Assembly (NCBI GenBank): GCA_947561715.1
Contig: OX387197.1
Location: forward strand, 2,857,001 to 2,921,000
DNA from: Ascidia mentula
Taxonomy: Eukaryota; Chordata; Ascidiacea; Phlebobranchia; Ascidiidae
Direction: 5' to 3'
DNA: 64,000 bases
Made by a program: the position numbers and the translations under genes. Below the pieces are notes generated by a model that saw nothing but the letters and a program-made list of their open reading frames with translations, did not search any database and had not been told where the DNA came from. Positions 11,956 through 27,224 of the stretch are shown piece after piece. Position 1 is the first letter of the stretch; every line of letters begins with the position of its first letter.

Positions 11956-13979
11956 TCAGTAATCACAGTCGATATCGGTAAGCTCTCGCTCACGATTTTT
12001 GCTGGAAGTCCATCTTGAAATAATCCTTTCCCGAATGTTCAATTTCCTGATAATGTCAGGTGTTGATATTTCCTCCTCTGATAAATTATGCGGGATGAGA
12101 ACGTAACAGAACATTACTTCCTTGGAAACCGTCGTTGCCAACCGGAGCAACCCAGATAATGTCACCCATGAAAAGCTTCTGTTTTTAACCCCATTAAAAT
12201 CCTTTTCCTGGGTTAAAAGTTAATACAAATCTGATATACTCAAAACAGATGGATATTCACGATTTATAAGTTTAAGCGTGAACAAAAACATGAAGTTCTT
12301 CCAAGATTAAAGAACCTTTTTATTTTAGCAATAGCCTTTGCATCATTTTAGTTTAGGTTTACAAATAAATTGTTCATTTTCTTTGATGTGCCATGTCAGT
12401 CTCTGGTCTATATCTATAGTACTTGCTGGTTCAATGTTTTGAACAGACTGACATAAATTGTGACACAATATCAACAAACAAGTACATAAAAAAGCAAATT
12501 AAATCCCACCTTCATGGTTTTTCCATCCACTGTTTGAATGACAACAATGTAGCTGGAATGATAAAATGGAGGTCCTTTCTTGTACAAAACAAGATCGGAA
12601 CCATATCGCAACCCATCTGTTGGAACCCAACCTTTACTTCGAAAGTGATGATAAACAGAATATAGAACTGGGAAGTTGGGCTTTCTTTCACAAAATATCC
12701 TCCATTGGCTGTAAATTAACAAGTGTCTATACTTTTAACATTGAAAATTTAAGAAAATTTGAAACGAGTTTTTTTCAGAGTTTAATTTGAAATAAGTAGT
12801 CATGTTAAATGGTGTAAACAGCACAAAAATAGTTGCAGCAAGACAACTACTCCACAAAAAAAAAATATTGAAAGCAAGGTTTTCATCCAGGTTTCAATAT
12901 TAGATGCAAGCCTGAAGCGATGATATTATAGAAAGCTTAAAGACCAACCACTCATTAGCAAAGTACAAGTGAAGGTTAGTCTGTACGCACTGAAATTTCT
13001 GTGGAAGTAAACTTTATTCATACTGAAACAAAAGTTTAAAGTATTTTATGTTTTGCGCATACATAGTAACTGTCACATTACATATTATTGTACAATTTCA
13101 CCTACTCCAAAATATCGATACAAGTGGAATCTTCCGACTTGATAAAAAGGCAGCCAAGTGCATATGAAAGAAAAAAGCCCTCCTCAAAACTTAGATGCAA
13201 CTCATCACTGCCTTGTTCAACCTCTGTCTCCAATGTTCTTAACTCCACATGAGGATCAGATTCCTCAGCAGTTTCTTCATTCATTGAAACATCACAGTTA
13301 CTTTGAGATAAATACCCGATATTATCAGCGGTTTCTTCACTTTCATGTGATTGTGCTTCGATTACCTCTATGGTCTGCCTGGCGGTTTTTGCCTTTCCAA
13401 AAAATCCCTGTTGACGGCACATAAAGTTCATTAAAGTTGTCCTTCAAAGAAATGAAGATGCAGACAAAACCACATGGTTTACTTCTGCTGCAAGAAAAGC
13501 TACAATAATTACTTTGCAAAATTGTATTTTCCATTGGACAATGTTTTTATTAAACAGTGAACTGAACATTAGGATTACACAACTTTAATTGGTCCAGCAA
13601 AGCTTTATGTTTGATTATATTTTTCTCTCATAGTGCAATGGATTTATCCCAAAAAACTAACATCATTTTTAACAACAGCCTTTATCTTAATTGCCAAGAA
13701 TTACAATGAGATGCCATCAATTAACCGACTGGTGTATGCACTTAAAGACTGTCAACAAGATAATTATACAAAGAGTAGAGTTCCAACCTGGCTACGCAAC
13801 GCATGGGCATCTCCCTTCATTGTCACATGAATAAAATCATCCCTCAGAAAGCCTTCGAAATAATTCCATTCCGTTGTGGAAGCATGTACATTCGTTATCG
13901 AAGCAATTGGAATAGGAAACGGGCGATATTGAATATTTCCCACATTTTTCTTCTTTTGCGGGGGTTTAAAAAGCGCCAT
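11956..13979 (-). CDS. TSEN2: tRNA-splicing endonuclease subunit Sen2
   Basis: Catalytic subunit that cuts the 5' splice site of intron-containing pre-tRNAs in the TSEN complex. Minus-strand exons 13788-13979, 13106-13407, 12510-12708 and 11956-12207 give 314 residues in a consistent frame. The N-terminal block (KKKNVGNIQYRPFPIPI, then GFFGKAKTARQ) matches the conserved vertebrate N-terminus. The acidic linker is much shorter than in human. The nuclease domain has LSFEEGFFLSYALGCL, YHHFRSKGWVPTDGLRYGSD, LVLYKKGPPFYHSSY and TVSKEVMFCYVL. These keep the Tyr, His (eight residues later) and Lys of the catalytic triad. The C-terminus RIISRWTSSKNRE also matches. Head to head with SLBP. Confidence 0.95.
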
Positions 13980-14609
13980 ATCCGTTATTACTTTTGTAAT
14001 GCGACCCCACTTTTCTGTGTTTGCCACATGCAAAGCGCATTGCTTTTCTAACACCAAGTAGAAGTATTTGAATCGTGCAGAAATGATGTTTTTACGACCT
14101 GTATTGATACTTTAGGACAAAAAATCCTTAGTTATTTTGAATCATCGGTTGTTTAGTAAGTTAAAATCATCGGTCGTTTATATTTTGCTACTTTCACCAC
14201 TCGTTGTAAATAGAAGAAGTTTGAAAACTTTCCCCCGAAGGGAAAGAACCGTACATTTTTTTTTCTTTTGGTTTGAAATATTGTAAAAAAAACACTAAAA
14301 AAAGATACAAGCAAGAGTTGTTTGTATCTTATTTTTTTTCTTTTGTTATTTATTCAATTCCTACCCAGATTGCTGCGATAAGCGCTTGTGGTGTATTTGG
14401 AAAAGAAAAAAGGCGATAAATTTTTTTTCGATGAAAAAGGGCGCGAGAGGAACCAATTTTTTCATTGTTGTTTTGGTTTTGCAAGATTTCGCGGGAAAAG
14501 TAAGGTAAGTCTTACCAGTTGGCTTACAGGATTAATAAGTCTACCCCGATCCATTCTTTTGTAATAGCATTGTATTTAAACACCAGTGGAAAATTGTCAG
14601 CTTTCTGAA
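13980..14609. promoter_or_regulatory. Shared divergent upstream region TSEN2 / SLBP
   Basis: About 630 bp separate the two start codons, so the two genes probably share a bidirectional promoter. No TATA box or known element is clear. An acceptor-like tract (aaattgtcag) ends at about 14600, ten bases before the SLBP ATG, and could be an outron acceptor. AT-rich with T-tracts. Confidence 0.4.
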
Positions 14610-16886
14610 ATGGACGTGACACATTCTCCATCAAAAGGAACTAGATCACAAACTAAAATGTACCAGAAGAGGTAATTTTTGTAAACCGTTTATTTTTCGT
14701 ATCTGTTGGGTTGTAATCCGTTAAGTTGTGATAAACTGATGTTTTGCACTTGGTTAAAAAAATCAACTTTGACTATATTGTGCAGCAGAGAAAAAACATT
14801 CTTGGCATCAAAAGTTAAAGATGATCTTAGAAGTCCTCTCCGTCACACACAAGAGTACGTGAGCACTCAGTCAAATGAAAAGAGGTACGAATTTCTAGTC
14901 TTGATGTTGTTCTGCAATATTATCATTGTTTTGCGTAATGCACGTGCCACTACACACAGTCTGTATAGAGTATGGAAGCACTCGGGAGTTGTTCATCAAC
15001 TTTATTGTTCGCACGCTTAAGAGTTGTGCATGCCAGCACACAGAAAGATTTGGTCTTGCTCTCCTAATACCTCAGAGGGAACTGCCATATTCTACACCCT
15101 GGTGCACCACCAGATTGAAAAAAAATGTCATGACATTTGTGATAATTTACTGCTAATCCACGCAATCTGCACAATTAACATTCACTGAAAATAATCCTTT
15201 GCGCAAATTACAAACTTTCCAATCTGGGGTTGATTAAATCAGTGTTTTTAATTAAAGAACCAGAATCATTTTTCATGTTACTTTAAAGGTCACCTCGGCG
15301 ATTTACACAGAATAGACGTTCCGGAGCTCTTGAAAAGCAATTCAAATCTGAAAACTGTGAAGGTTCAAGCAATTATGAAAGGTAGACTGAAAAACTGTCT
15401 CAAGCTGTTTGTATTTTTTAGACACAAGTAAACCTGATACAGGTCATAATACGTTAATTTTTTGTTGGCTGTTTTATTTCAGGAACAAAAAGGGCGCAGG
15501 TAGGAAAGTTTTGGCAAGCAGTCACAGCTGGTTTGATCAGGTTGTAAAAGAAGATGAGTTGGGTGAAGAGTTGGTGGTGGAACAAAGACGGCGAGTTGAA
15601 AGTTTAAGTGAATCCGATCCCCACATTCCAACCCCATCCTTAAGTAAGCAAAAATATTTTATTATTTGTTGGTGTGCTGCAGACAGGTACCTAATAGGTG
15701 TCATCACCGCAGTTAATTTAAAATATTTTAGTTTTAAAACCTGGTACTTGTGTGCCTCAAAATGCCTCTTGTAACCAACGTTTACACACAAACATTGCTT
15801 TTTTTAGAAGATATCGAAGTTGAAACAGACACAGTGGTTTTGATGAGGCGCGAAAAACAGATTGAATATGGAAAAAATACCATTGCATACGACAACTATA
15901 TTTCAGAAGTTCCCAAGTGAGCCAACTTTTTTGGTTAATTTATTACAATTTTATTGGTAAACAATGTCTAGGTGAACCTTTGTGCTTTTTTAAGCCCAAT
16001 ATTTTGCATTGTTTCAACTGAAATGAACATTATTCATAACACCACCTTTTACTTCGTGTGTCAAGTTTCTGTGTCAATTATTCATTACAAAAATTCCTAA
16101 AATTGATTGACATCAAGCTGTGTTGGTCCTACTTGCCAAACCCCCAACCAGTTTGATACTGCTATTGTTTTTGTCAAAAAAGAATTGTAACAATGGACTG
16201 TCTGGACATATTGTTTACATACAATGAGAAGCCAACATGATACCATTGTTTCTCATTCGGTCCCTCTTTCTGTGAAATCAAACTTTTAGTGCAAGCTAAA
16301 TTGAAGCTTCCAAATTATTTTTGTAATTATTACCTAAACATGTATTGTTGCATTTTTTTTTAAGAAAGTTGATTTACAACAAAGTCACCTTGTTTCCTGA
16401 CAATAATTTTACAGATCCCAGAGAAGACGTGGTCACCCTCGAACTCCTGATAAATTCAGCAAATGCAGTCGTCGTTCTTTTGATGCCCAGATTCGAATCT
16501 GGAGAAAAGCTCTCCACCACTGGAAAACCCAAGTCCAGGACCAATCATCAAAGAGGTGATTCTATGTAAAAGTTAATATTTGTGACTCTAGGAGCCATGA
16601 ACGTCTAATTGTTGGAAAGGTTTCATACATATATAGTGACATGTTTAAATTCAAATGTTGTCATGATTGCATTTCCAGGAGAAACTCAGATTCAGCTAAA
16701 AAAGTCGAATCGAAATCGGAAACTCCAAAAAAGCGTTCGAAAGGTGGGGATGCACAACAGAAAGTATCGGAATCACCAATGACAAAAACAAGTCCCAAAT
16801 CCCTGGAGTTTGATGAGGAGGAATTGCTAGCTTCCGATCCTGATGAAGATGTGCTGGATCTCAATGTGGAAGATTATGACCTTTGA
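14610..16886 (+). CDS. SLBP: Histone RNA stem-loop binding protein
   Basis: Binds the 3' stem-loop of replication-dependent histone mRNAs and drives their processing, export and translation. Exons 14610-14671, 14831-14884, 15289-15381, 15483-15643, 15808-15916, 16415-16555 and 16679-16886 give 275 residues in frame. The RNA-binding domain is unmistakable: [25 protein letters not shown], then [28 protein letters not shown]. The phosphorylated TPNK motif of human SLBP is TPDK here. The N-terminus has several SP/RS-type sites; the C-terminus is strongly acidic ([16 protein letters not shown]). The RNA-binding domain is split by an intron inside the conserved block at SEVPK. Confidence 0.95.
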
Positions 16887-17639
16887 CCCCTTCTCCTCTC
16901 GCTGGGCTTCAAGATGACTGAACTTCTCCATATGCAGATTTGACAAAACCGTACAACATTTTTTTATCGTTAAATGCAGAACTTAATGCGGAAAGCTACT
17001 GTGGCTTTTGGAAGTTATGCCCTAATTAAAAACTAGATTGCGTGCTTATTAAAACCCAAATAATTGGGTCATTTTTCTATACTTTTGTATGTGCTGGTTG
17101 GCTCGTATTACTGTCACAACGTGTAGCAACCTGTTGGGGTTTGAGGTTGGTTTTCTGTTGCAAGTGTGGCCACTTGTTGATGCTTTTTAGCACTTGAATA
17201 CTTTGACATGCCGCATAGTCATTTGTGCTGGAAGCAGGCTATGCTTTTGAAAAGCAAATCGCCCTCAATATTTTGTAGTTTCGGTAAAAAGTTAATTTTT
17301 GAGATAATGTGTTTGTTACTTTAGCACTCATGAAGTTGCGATTTCACGATATCGAAACTTTCCCAATACAAAAAAGGCTTTTCTGGCAATCGTATGGATT
17401 TCTTGTGACCACAACACTCAAAAGGATACACACAGAACGCTGTAAAATAAGTGCACAAACGTTCACGTTAGATGTCATTGAGTATAAGTTGCTTACCATA
17501 AAAGTTTAATCTCACATTTCAGTTATATTTATAGCTGGAAGACGTTCGTATTTTATAAAGCAGCAATACTACTGTACAGGTAGCCGGCCAAAAGCAAAAA
17601 AATAGGCGTCTGCACACGTGTGAAGAGAAATCATAGATA
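16887..17639. other. SLBP 3' UTR and intergenic
   Basis: No coding exon recognised. The right end grades into the duplicated upstream region of the secreted peptide genes. Confidence 0.4.
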
Positions 17640-18528
17640 TATCTCATGAAAACACTCGAGTAGGCCTGGTGTATCTGTTATGAAAAGGAGTGGTTGAAAT
17701 ATTGCATGCCGAAACATAGGATACGCGAAGACGACCTCATGCCTGAGGAAAATTTTATTCTTTTTCGTATTTTCCTGTGCGGCATATTGGTTGCAACAAG
17801 ATGGCGGACGTTGGATTGCCCCATGCTGTAGATTCCCCGCAATACAAAGGGTGACTCAATACATCTTCTCGCTGAAGTCCTCTTGTTTTTTTTTAACAAT
17901 ACGAGTTATCTTAGCGTATGCCCTACAGGATGTGTTTGCTTCCTGTGAGGGGAAAAAATGTTTGCCAGCGTCAATATATTGACGATGCGGAAGAAAGTTT
18001 TTTGTCTTGGAACATAATTTCCCATTGGTGAAGTGGAAGACTTTTGAGAATAAAGGTAAGGACAGTTTTACTATTATTTCTTAAGAGCATTTGGAGTGTT
18101 TTATTGAAATTCACATGTGTTGCAACGGGTGTGTGGTCAACAATTTGCGTTAACTTCAAAAGATTAGAGACAACGTAATGAAACTTGTAACGAACAACTT
18201 TTCCCGAAAAAATCATTTATTTCTTTGGGAAATAATTGTGCATTTATTTTAATCCTTGCTTAATTCTTGATGAATTTTTAAGATTGGTGACTGAAAAACG
18301 ATTACACGCACGTCGGTATTCTTCAAAAAACATATCCGGTTGCAATCATGTGTCAGCGAAAATATAGAAAATTCCCTTAAAAAACGGAACATTCACCTTT
18401 AGAAAACATTTATGTGGAATAATAATTGAGAAGTTTCTGTGTCAATCCAGTTCTGTATAGGTTCTGGAAATGTCAATCTGACAAGTTTTATTTTTCGCGA
18501 TAAAATTCAGTATCTTTTGTTGCTGCAG

Positions 18529-18837
18529 ATGAACAAACTTGTGCTGACAATGCTTCTTGTTGGACTTCTTGTCATTTCCTGTGACATGTCAGAGGGATAT
18601 TACGTTCCTCCGTACAGACAATGGCGACGGATATTTGGAGACAGAAAAAGTTTGTCAATCTTTTAATGCATTTTTGATCACATTCGTGGGTCACTTTTCC
18701 GTTGATTTTGCATAAAATGTGCTCAAGAGTTTCTTTTTTAAACCATTTGCAAACGTTTTTTATTCTTTTTAGGGCAAGTGGAGGTTGCCGACATTTTGGC
18801 AGATGAGCTTTTTGACTTTGATGACGACAATCAATAA
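18529..18837 (+). CDS. Short secreted peptide precursor 1
   Basis: Two coding exons, 18529-18649 and 18773-18837, give 61 residues. Residues 1 to about 23 are a signal peptide (MNKLVLTMLLVGLLVISC...). A short aromatic and basic segment follows, centred on YRQWRRIFGDRK, then a very acidic tail ending FDFDDDNQ. A basic core followed by an acidic propiece is the layout of tunicate antimicrobial peptide precursors such as clavanins and styelins, but I see no sequence match to a named family. The ATG directly follows an acceptor (gctgcag); the non-coding leader exon is probably about 17940-18055. AATAAA at 18874. Paralogue of the gene at 20995. Confidence 0.75.
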
Positions 18838-19599
18838 GAAGTCGATCCTTGCCTCGCAAATGTCGATTTCCTAAATAAAAAAAACAGAGACATGATTTAC
18901 GTTTGGTCTGCTAACAGTCTTGTGATATTTATTGCTAACTGCAACGATTAAAGGGCTGCCTAATGCCATGACCGCGATGGCGCGTGTGCAATAAGTCTTT
19001 AGGAGGTCAAACGTCTGTTGCGGCTATAATTTCTACCTCTCATCCAATCCGATAACATGACCAGGTTATATTCGTACAATAGGCGGGGAACAAGTTTGTA
19101 AATTGGTGCAAGAATTTTTTGCAGTCTTTATGACGTAGATATCATTTAATCACGTGACAAACCAATCACGTGATAACTGTACCAACTGTTTCGTGTAATT
19201 TTAACGCCAACTGCAGATTTACTAAGCCTGAAAAGCACCCCCAAAATCGCGTGTTAAAGCACATCCTTGATTCGGTTTTTAAAATATTCAAGACTTTTGA
19301 GTTTCCGGTGTTAATTACGGGTATAGTTTTTTGCGCCACGATTACCGAACATTTAGGCGTTCGCATTTTGTGAAGCAGAAAACACTACACGTAAAACGGC
19401 AACAGAAAAAGTCGAAAAGGTGAAATATTTGCACCTAGATGGTTGGACTTTCAAACAATAGCCGAGTAGGCCTGTTATATAAAGATAGGTTTGGGGATTC
19501 TGTAGTTTCTGACAACTTACAATTACAACTCCGCGTCGCTTAATTTGGAATTAGATTCTCCTCAAATTTAAAAATGAAGAGTTTTTTTCACAATACGAC
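18838..19599. other. Intergenic between peptide gene copies
   Basis: No coding exon recognised. The block at about 19345-19380 (cgttcgcattttgtgaagcag) resembles 17543-17563, so the duplicated segment may begin here. Confidence 0.35.
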
Positions 19600-20994
19600 A
19601 GTCAAAGTGCCGATGCTGCTATGATATGGAGTGGTTGACATATTGCATGCAGAAACATAGGAAACGCGAAGACGTGAAATTTGTGTCATCACGCTATCGC
19701 CATATTGAGGTCTATGCCGGGATTCTTCATGCCTGACAGGAAACTTTTAATCACTTTCGTATTTTCCTGTATGTGCAGCATATTGATTGCAGCATGGGCG
19801 GACGTTCGATTGACTCAACATTAAGAGACGAATACAGGGCGTATGCTGGAGGATCTCCAAACACAAAACATATCTCAGAGCCACCTTTTCTCCCAACGAC
19901 GGGTTATTGTTTATAGCGTAATGCCAGAGGTTTCTAAGCAGTTCGTCTTTCTGATGTTGTTGCGTCACAAGGTTACTGGGAGGTTTTGGAAGAATGTTGT
20001 TTTCATAACAAACTGCGTACTTCTGAGAACAAAAAGACTGTTGAAAACATTGACATGTTTTATTTATTCAAGATTTTCCGTCTCTAAGGATTTGTGACCC
20101 ATAAAAATAATGTATAACGTCACTATCTACGCGAGCCTTATGTACGCTCTGTGACGTCAGTCAGGTCAGCTCCATACAATCCTGGAGCAGACTAACCGCG
20201 TCATTATCACTTGATGATGACATAAAATTTGGCAAAACGTTTTAAACAAATAAAAGATGTCAATGCTTTCAACAGTATGGGCCAGCAGTCTCTATATTCT
20301 GAAAATTATGAGCAAATCCGCTGTTGGTGTTTCTTAAACTGCACAACCTTTTAGCTGTTGCAGTAAAAAAGCATATTGGGCTAGCGAAGTCCTCCTAAAC
20401 AACACTCAACATTTTCCGGGTGTGGGATTGTAACGTTTTGTTAGCGATGATTGCGTCACCGGTTCATAGAAGTATAAACCCCTGCCGTATGTCGCATGCA
20501 GGATGCATTTGCTTCCAATGAGGAAGGAAAAAACCCAAGAAAAAAAATATTGGTCAGCGTCAATAAATTAACGGTAAACTCCTGTCTTGAAACACGATTC
20601 AATATCAGTAACTGGGAAGACTTACCAGGAATTAAAGTAAGTTAGTTTTTTAGTTGTCAAGAGCGTTTAGAATATTTGATTCAAATTCATATGTGTTGTA
20701 GAAGGTTTGGTCAAAACGTCGATTCCTTCTGATTTTGTTTTTACCAGATAAAAAAACGTAGTCTTCAATTTTGCAACAAAGGTTCTCCGGGGCCACAGAA
20801 TATTTCGGTAACGTAAAAACGATTACGAACAACGAACTCAGTTCTGTAAAGCCCGATGTCAAGTAGCATTAAAGTACCGGCAAAACAGGGGAATTGCCTG
20901 ACAAATTGAACCTTCTCCTCATATATCGTGTACCTATAATCATCAAAAAGTTTTTTTGCGAGAAAGAAGCTCTTAAGTCACATTTTTGTTACAG

Positions 20995-21281
20995 ATGAAC
21001 AAACTTTTGCTGGCAATGCTTCTTGTTGGACTTCTCCTCGTCACCTGTGACGTGTCAGAGGGATATGTTCATTACAGATATTGGCGTCGGATATTTGGAG
21101 ACAACGAAAGTTTGTCAATCTTTTATGAGTTATTGGTTCTGTTCGTATGTCTTTTTGCGTTAATTTTGGATAAAGTGCGTGAGAATTTGTTGTTTAAAGC
21201 ATTTGTTTATTTGCAGAACAAGACGATATTGTCGACATGGTGACAGACGAGATGTTTGACGTTGATGACGATGGTCAGTAG
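20995..21281 (+). CDS. Short secreted peptide precursor 2
   Basis: Exons 20995-21109 and 21217-21281 give 59 residues. The signal peptide (MNKLLLAMLLVGLLLVTC) is nearly identical to that of the paralogue at 18529, and the core is HYRYWRRIFGDNEK. The tail is acidic (MFDVDDDGQ). The stretch SEGY, the motif WRRIFGD, and the acidic end are the constrained parts; residues just before WRRIFGD differ, including a shorter insert. A TATA-like tataaa at 20473 precedes the presumed leader exon (about 20515-20637). Function unknown; a host-defence peptide is a reasonable guess only. Confidence 0.75.
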
Positions 21282-21928
21282 ACACCGATTGTTGCCTCGC
21301 AAATGTCGATTTCCCAAATAAATATAAACAGAGACATTTGCCTTTTGTCTGATGCGTGTTATTATGATTGCATCTTTTATTACAAACAGTAATGCGATAA
21401 TGAGGGGATATTACCGTTAACCTTATTGGGCTTAAATTTCAGTTCAAAAATAAAAATCACCTAATTATGAAAGTGAGTGTTTTAGACGAAAACCATGCAA
21501 GTAATATTACTGCCTGTAAAATATTTGACCAAATTGGACCAAGTGCTTCAAAGGGGGGCCCGCAATTTACAATAAACACCTAACAACAAAAAATCTGAAA
21601 AAGTAAATCCAAACAATATGTTTTTACTTTTCTTTGGTTAATTAAATCAAATAAAAAAAAACCAGTACCATACTTTTCCGTCACGAAATAATATGTATAT
21701 AATAAAAGCGGCAATTATTTTAATCTCATCATTAAAAACCTCGTGTTGGGCATTGAAAATCCGCGCAAAAAATAACTTTTGTTGGCTGTAGCGAATTTGG
21801 GATATCCCACAATGCTTTGCGCGATCGATTTGCAGTTGGGAAGAACTCGAACTCGACGCGAAACGGTTTTGACTTAGTGAACGGGTAAAGGTTGAGTGTT
21901 TGTTAGTTTGACTGGGCCAAAGTACAAC
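21282..21928. other. Intergenic upstream of SRSF10
   Basis: AT-rich, with the peptide-gene poly(A) signal at 21317. Probably holds the SRSF10 promoter and 5' UTR near its right end. No element named. Confidence 0.4.
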
Positions 21929-24307
<2,379 letters not shown>

Positions 24308-24750
24308 AGTCAAGTTTTTTGTTGCATCTTTGAACATTGTACACATGCTAATAGCACCAGTACGAAGGTGCACTTGGCACTGTTTCTTTAAAATACAAGC
24401 TTTCATTTGTAAATTGAAACCCTGTTATTAGATTTGCATACTAAAGGTTTACCGGGCTAAAAGGAAGCACTGCACCACTTTGTACTAGTAAACAATGTAT
24501 TCTAGTTAAACGCAAAACTTCCAAGAGAAATTACAACGGAATTGTAGCCAAGATCATAATAGCTAATAGTGGAGGAGCAACCATGTATTCTATCACCGTT
24601 GCCACAAGACCGGTGTTCCACTGCGTTCCTACCAAAATCAAGTTTGTTCGGTTATAATCAGTTATTATAAGTACTGTAAGCATTGTGTTGCTGGGAATTG
24701 AACGTCGGGCAAAAATTAATGATGAAGTTTATAAGACACTTACCCAAAGC
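24308..24750. other. SRSF10 3' UTR / region between convergent loci
   Basis: No exon firmly assigned. On the minus strand a hydrophobic open stretch (YMVAPPLLAIMILATIPL) ends at about 24520, but no matching splice phase was found. Confidence 0.35.
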
Positions 24751-24753
24751 TTT

Positions 24754-25670
24754 GTTGATTTGTTCTTCCTTCACAAACATCTGTTGAGTTACAACCAAAC
24801 TAGCAAGGAACAAACCGGCTGCAGTCATCTTCATGGAAGTTGTGATACCTGAAAAAGTTAAATAACAAATATCATTCAAACAAATCAATAAATTCAAGGT
24901 TCCTCTAAAAAACAACCCTGAAAATCTCCTTGGTTAACTACATAGGAATTTCTCCATGTGTACAACCGAGTTTATGTAATACTGTGTATCAAGATTATAA
25001 ATTAACTATTCAGATAGTTTACCTTCTTCTAAATACATGTCGACCCTCACTGACAACAATGTAGGCTACTATTTTAGTTCATAAGTATAAAATGGAAACA
25101 TTGATAAAAACAAGGCCATACGCATTGGTTTTTTAGCCACTCCTATTCCACCAGTTTCAGCACTGCTGATCAGTAATCTTCTTGGCACAGTTGAGTTGTT
25201 ATGTGAATTTAGCAATCTTGATAATGTTGATTTTCTCTTGAATGCAACAAAATGGTCAAAAATTTATATGCTGATTTTGTGTTTTGAAAAATATTGCACA
25301 TAGATACAGGTTATGTGAAACAAAACTTGGCTTTTTTCAAATCAGAAAAGTAGGCTAAATGGTGTCGGTAAATTAAGAAGACAAGTAGCTTTCTAAACAT
25401 AAGAGCACTTACCAAAACACCGTTTTGAGGACGGGTTTTCAGTAAAATTCGACCCAAGTTCATGATGAGTTGTCCTTCAGTCTTATTTTTCCCGAATACT
25501 CTGGTTGCGACCTTTACCTTTCGTGTGAGTTTTACTGCTCCGGCGCAATTTAGAAACTTTGACGTATTCTTTCCAGCTTGACCCATAAAGGGTAACCACT
25601 GATAGAGATCAGTGGGGCAAACATTCCGAAAGCTAAATTCACTGTTTGATTCGTAACGAGACCTTGACAT
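24754..25670 (-). CDS. Unresolved minus-strand locus, two candidate exons
   Basis: Candidate exon one runs from an ATG at 25670 to a GTAAGT donor at about 25414. It encodes a basic stretch with RKVKVATRVFGKNKTEGQL and ends PQNGVL. Candidate exon two, about 24755-24849, has a good acceptor (actttttcag) and a GTAAGT donor. It encodes KMTAAGLFLASLVVTQQMFV then KEEQINKAL: one hydrophobic segment followed by a charged helix, as in small mitochondrial membrane proteins or a signal peptide. The two exons do not share a phase as drawn, so either an exon is missing or they belong to different transcripts. Product not recognised. Confidence 0.35.
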
Positions 25671-27224
25671 AAATTTTTTTTTGAAAAGAACAGAAAACTA
25701 TGCTGGGTAACAATGGGATTCAGCCGGCACCGGTTTTTGGAATTTAATAACATAGTGTAGGGAATAGCTACGTAAACCGGTTATTGACAACCGCATATGC
25801 AAGCCTATGTTTCACTTTGCGCACTGTATTCCTGCTGCTAGTGAAATAACTGGATGTTGAATTACCACCTCTGGCGTTGGAAACAAACAACACACAAAAA
25901 CCTCAAAAATGAGATATTTCCTGGAGTGTGTTTATTTTTAATTCAACAATCAGGTTCACGCAATACTGGAAATTTCGAATAGTCTGTACAGAAAAGATGT
26001 TCAGTTGATTATGCGTGGTATTTGTTGTTTCATTTCTGTTGTTTACATCACCAAACTGTCCTGCACCCACAAATCACATGATCTCGTAAGAGGCAATTTC
26101 GTTTACTTATTCAAATATTCAGGGTTAAACTTGATGGAATGGAAATAACACAAAATTATTGAAATTGGCATATATTTGAAATCGACCGTTTTCAGATTTA
26201 CTTTTTTGTCAAAGAATGTCTTTCCTTAAGGATAGCAAACATTTCATATTCATATTCGAATATTAATGTAATTTTTTTTCTAATTTTTCTATCGTTAGAA
26301 AGTTATAATCTGTTTTTGTGTGAAAAAAGTAAGTCGCTACCTCGTAAGATGGCTGAGTTACCCGCGTTTAAACTTTTGTCAACTGGCGATTTTTTTTGTC
26401 AACTAACATCCCTCTGGCTTTGTTAGGATAGCTGCAAACAAAGTAATACAGCAAATAATTAATGATGACCATCTTTATTGAATTGATCAATGATAATTTA
26501 TTGATATAAAATAACAAATTAACTTTCTTTTCAATGCCTTCTCCATAGTATCGTCAATTTACTGTTTATCCTTCAAAACGGTAGCAGCTCTTCAATACTA
26601 AATCGCAAAATCTCTGCCTTCGACGTTTCAAATGGACGAGCCTACGCTAAAAGGTTAATTTCTATCAACAATCCAACTCGGTGATAATGCTCAGGCCTTC
26701 AAAATTTATATCCCACAGTTTTCGCGCAATAAGTATGTGCATGGCGCAATTCAAATTCGATCTCATCCTTTGCTCCAGCCAATCACGTTGTCGACTGCGG
26801 AGCGCGCAGTTAAAAGAGACAAAGGTTCTCCTCATCGCTGCGAAAAAAAGGGTTGAGCAAAAGCTTCGCTTGCCTCGAAGCGACTGACGGGAATTTCGCT
26901 CGCCGCCTTCCGCCGGTGAGAAGACATGAGCGAAGTTGTTTTGAGCGTTTTGACTTGTGCCGGTAAAATCTATGTGTAGACGCAGACAAAAGACAAACAG
27001 TTATGTTTACAAGTTTCAAAACAAGGTTTTTAAACATTCAAGTAAACTTTTAAACAGTCAAATTCAACAGATGCACTTTTAAGATCAGAAAACAGTAATT
27101 AAATATGGTTTATATTTATGGAAACATTTCGTTTTGTTCAGAGTCACTGATTTCTATTGTGCATAAATCGACGTTAAGCATGAATAAGCACGTTATACGC
27201 ATCAGTAGTTTCGTTTTAATAATT
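25671..27224. other. Gene-poor AT-rich region
   Basis: No supported exon. Several short open stretches are not conserved-looking and have no splice context. Confidence 0.4.

Larger units (their letters stand above)
17640..21330 (+). repeat. Tandem segmental duplication carrying two peptide genes
   Basis: Two diverged copies of one segment, about 17640-18890 and 19600-21330. They share upstream blocks (for example a 'gagtggttgaaatattgcat'-like stretch at about 17688 and 19631, and a 'cgtattttcctgt' block at about 17766 and 19757). They also share a leader exon ending in GTAAG (about 17940-18055 and 20515-20637), the coding exons, and a 3' end reading gtcgatttcc then AATAAA (18874 and 21317). 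The second copy has extra sequence in its middle (about 19800-20450). Confidence 0.75.

Noticed and set aside
18529-21281. Naming the peptides as a known Ciona antimicrobial peptide family
   Set aside because: Only the precursor layout fits; the core sequence does not match a peptide I can recall with confidence.
25311-25753. A named mitochondrial assembly factor at the minus-strand locus
   Set aside because: The hydrophobic-plus-charged layout is suggestive, but there is no firm motif and the exon phases do not join.
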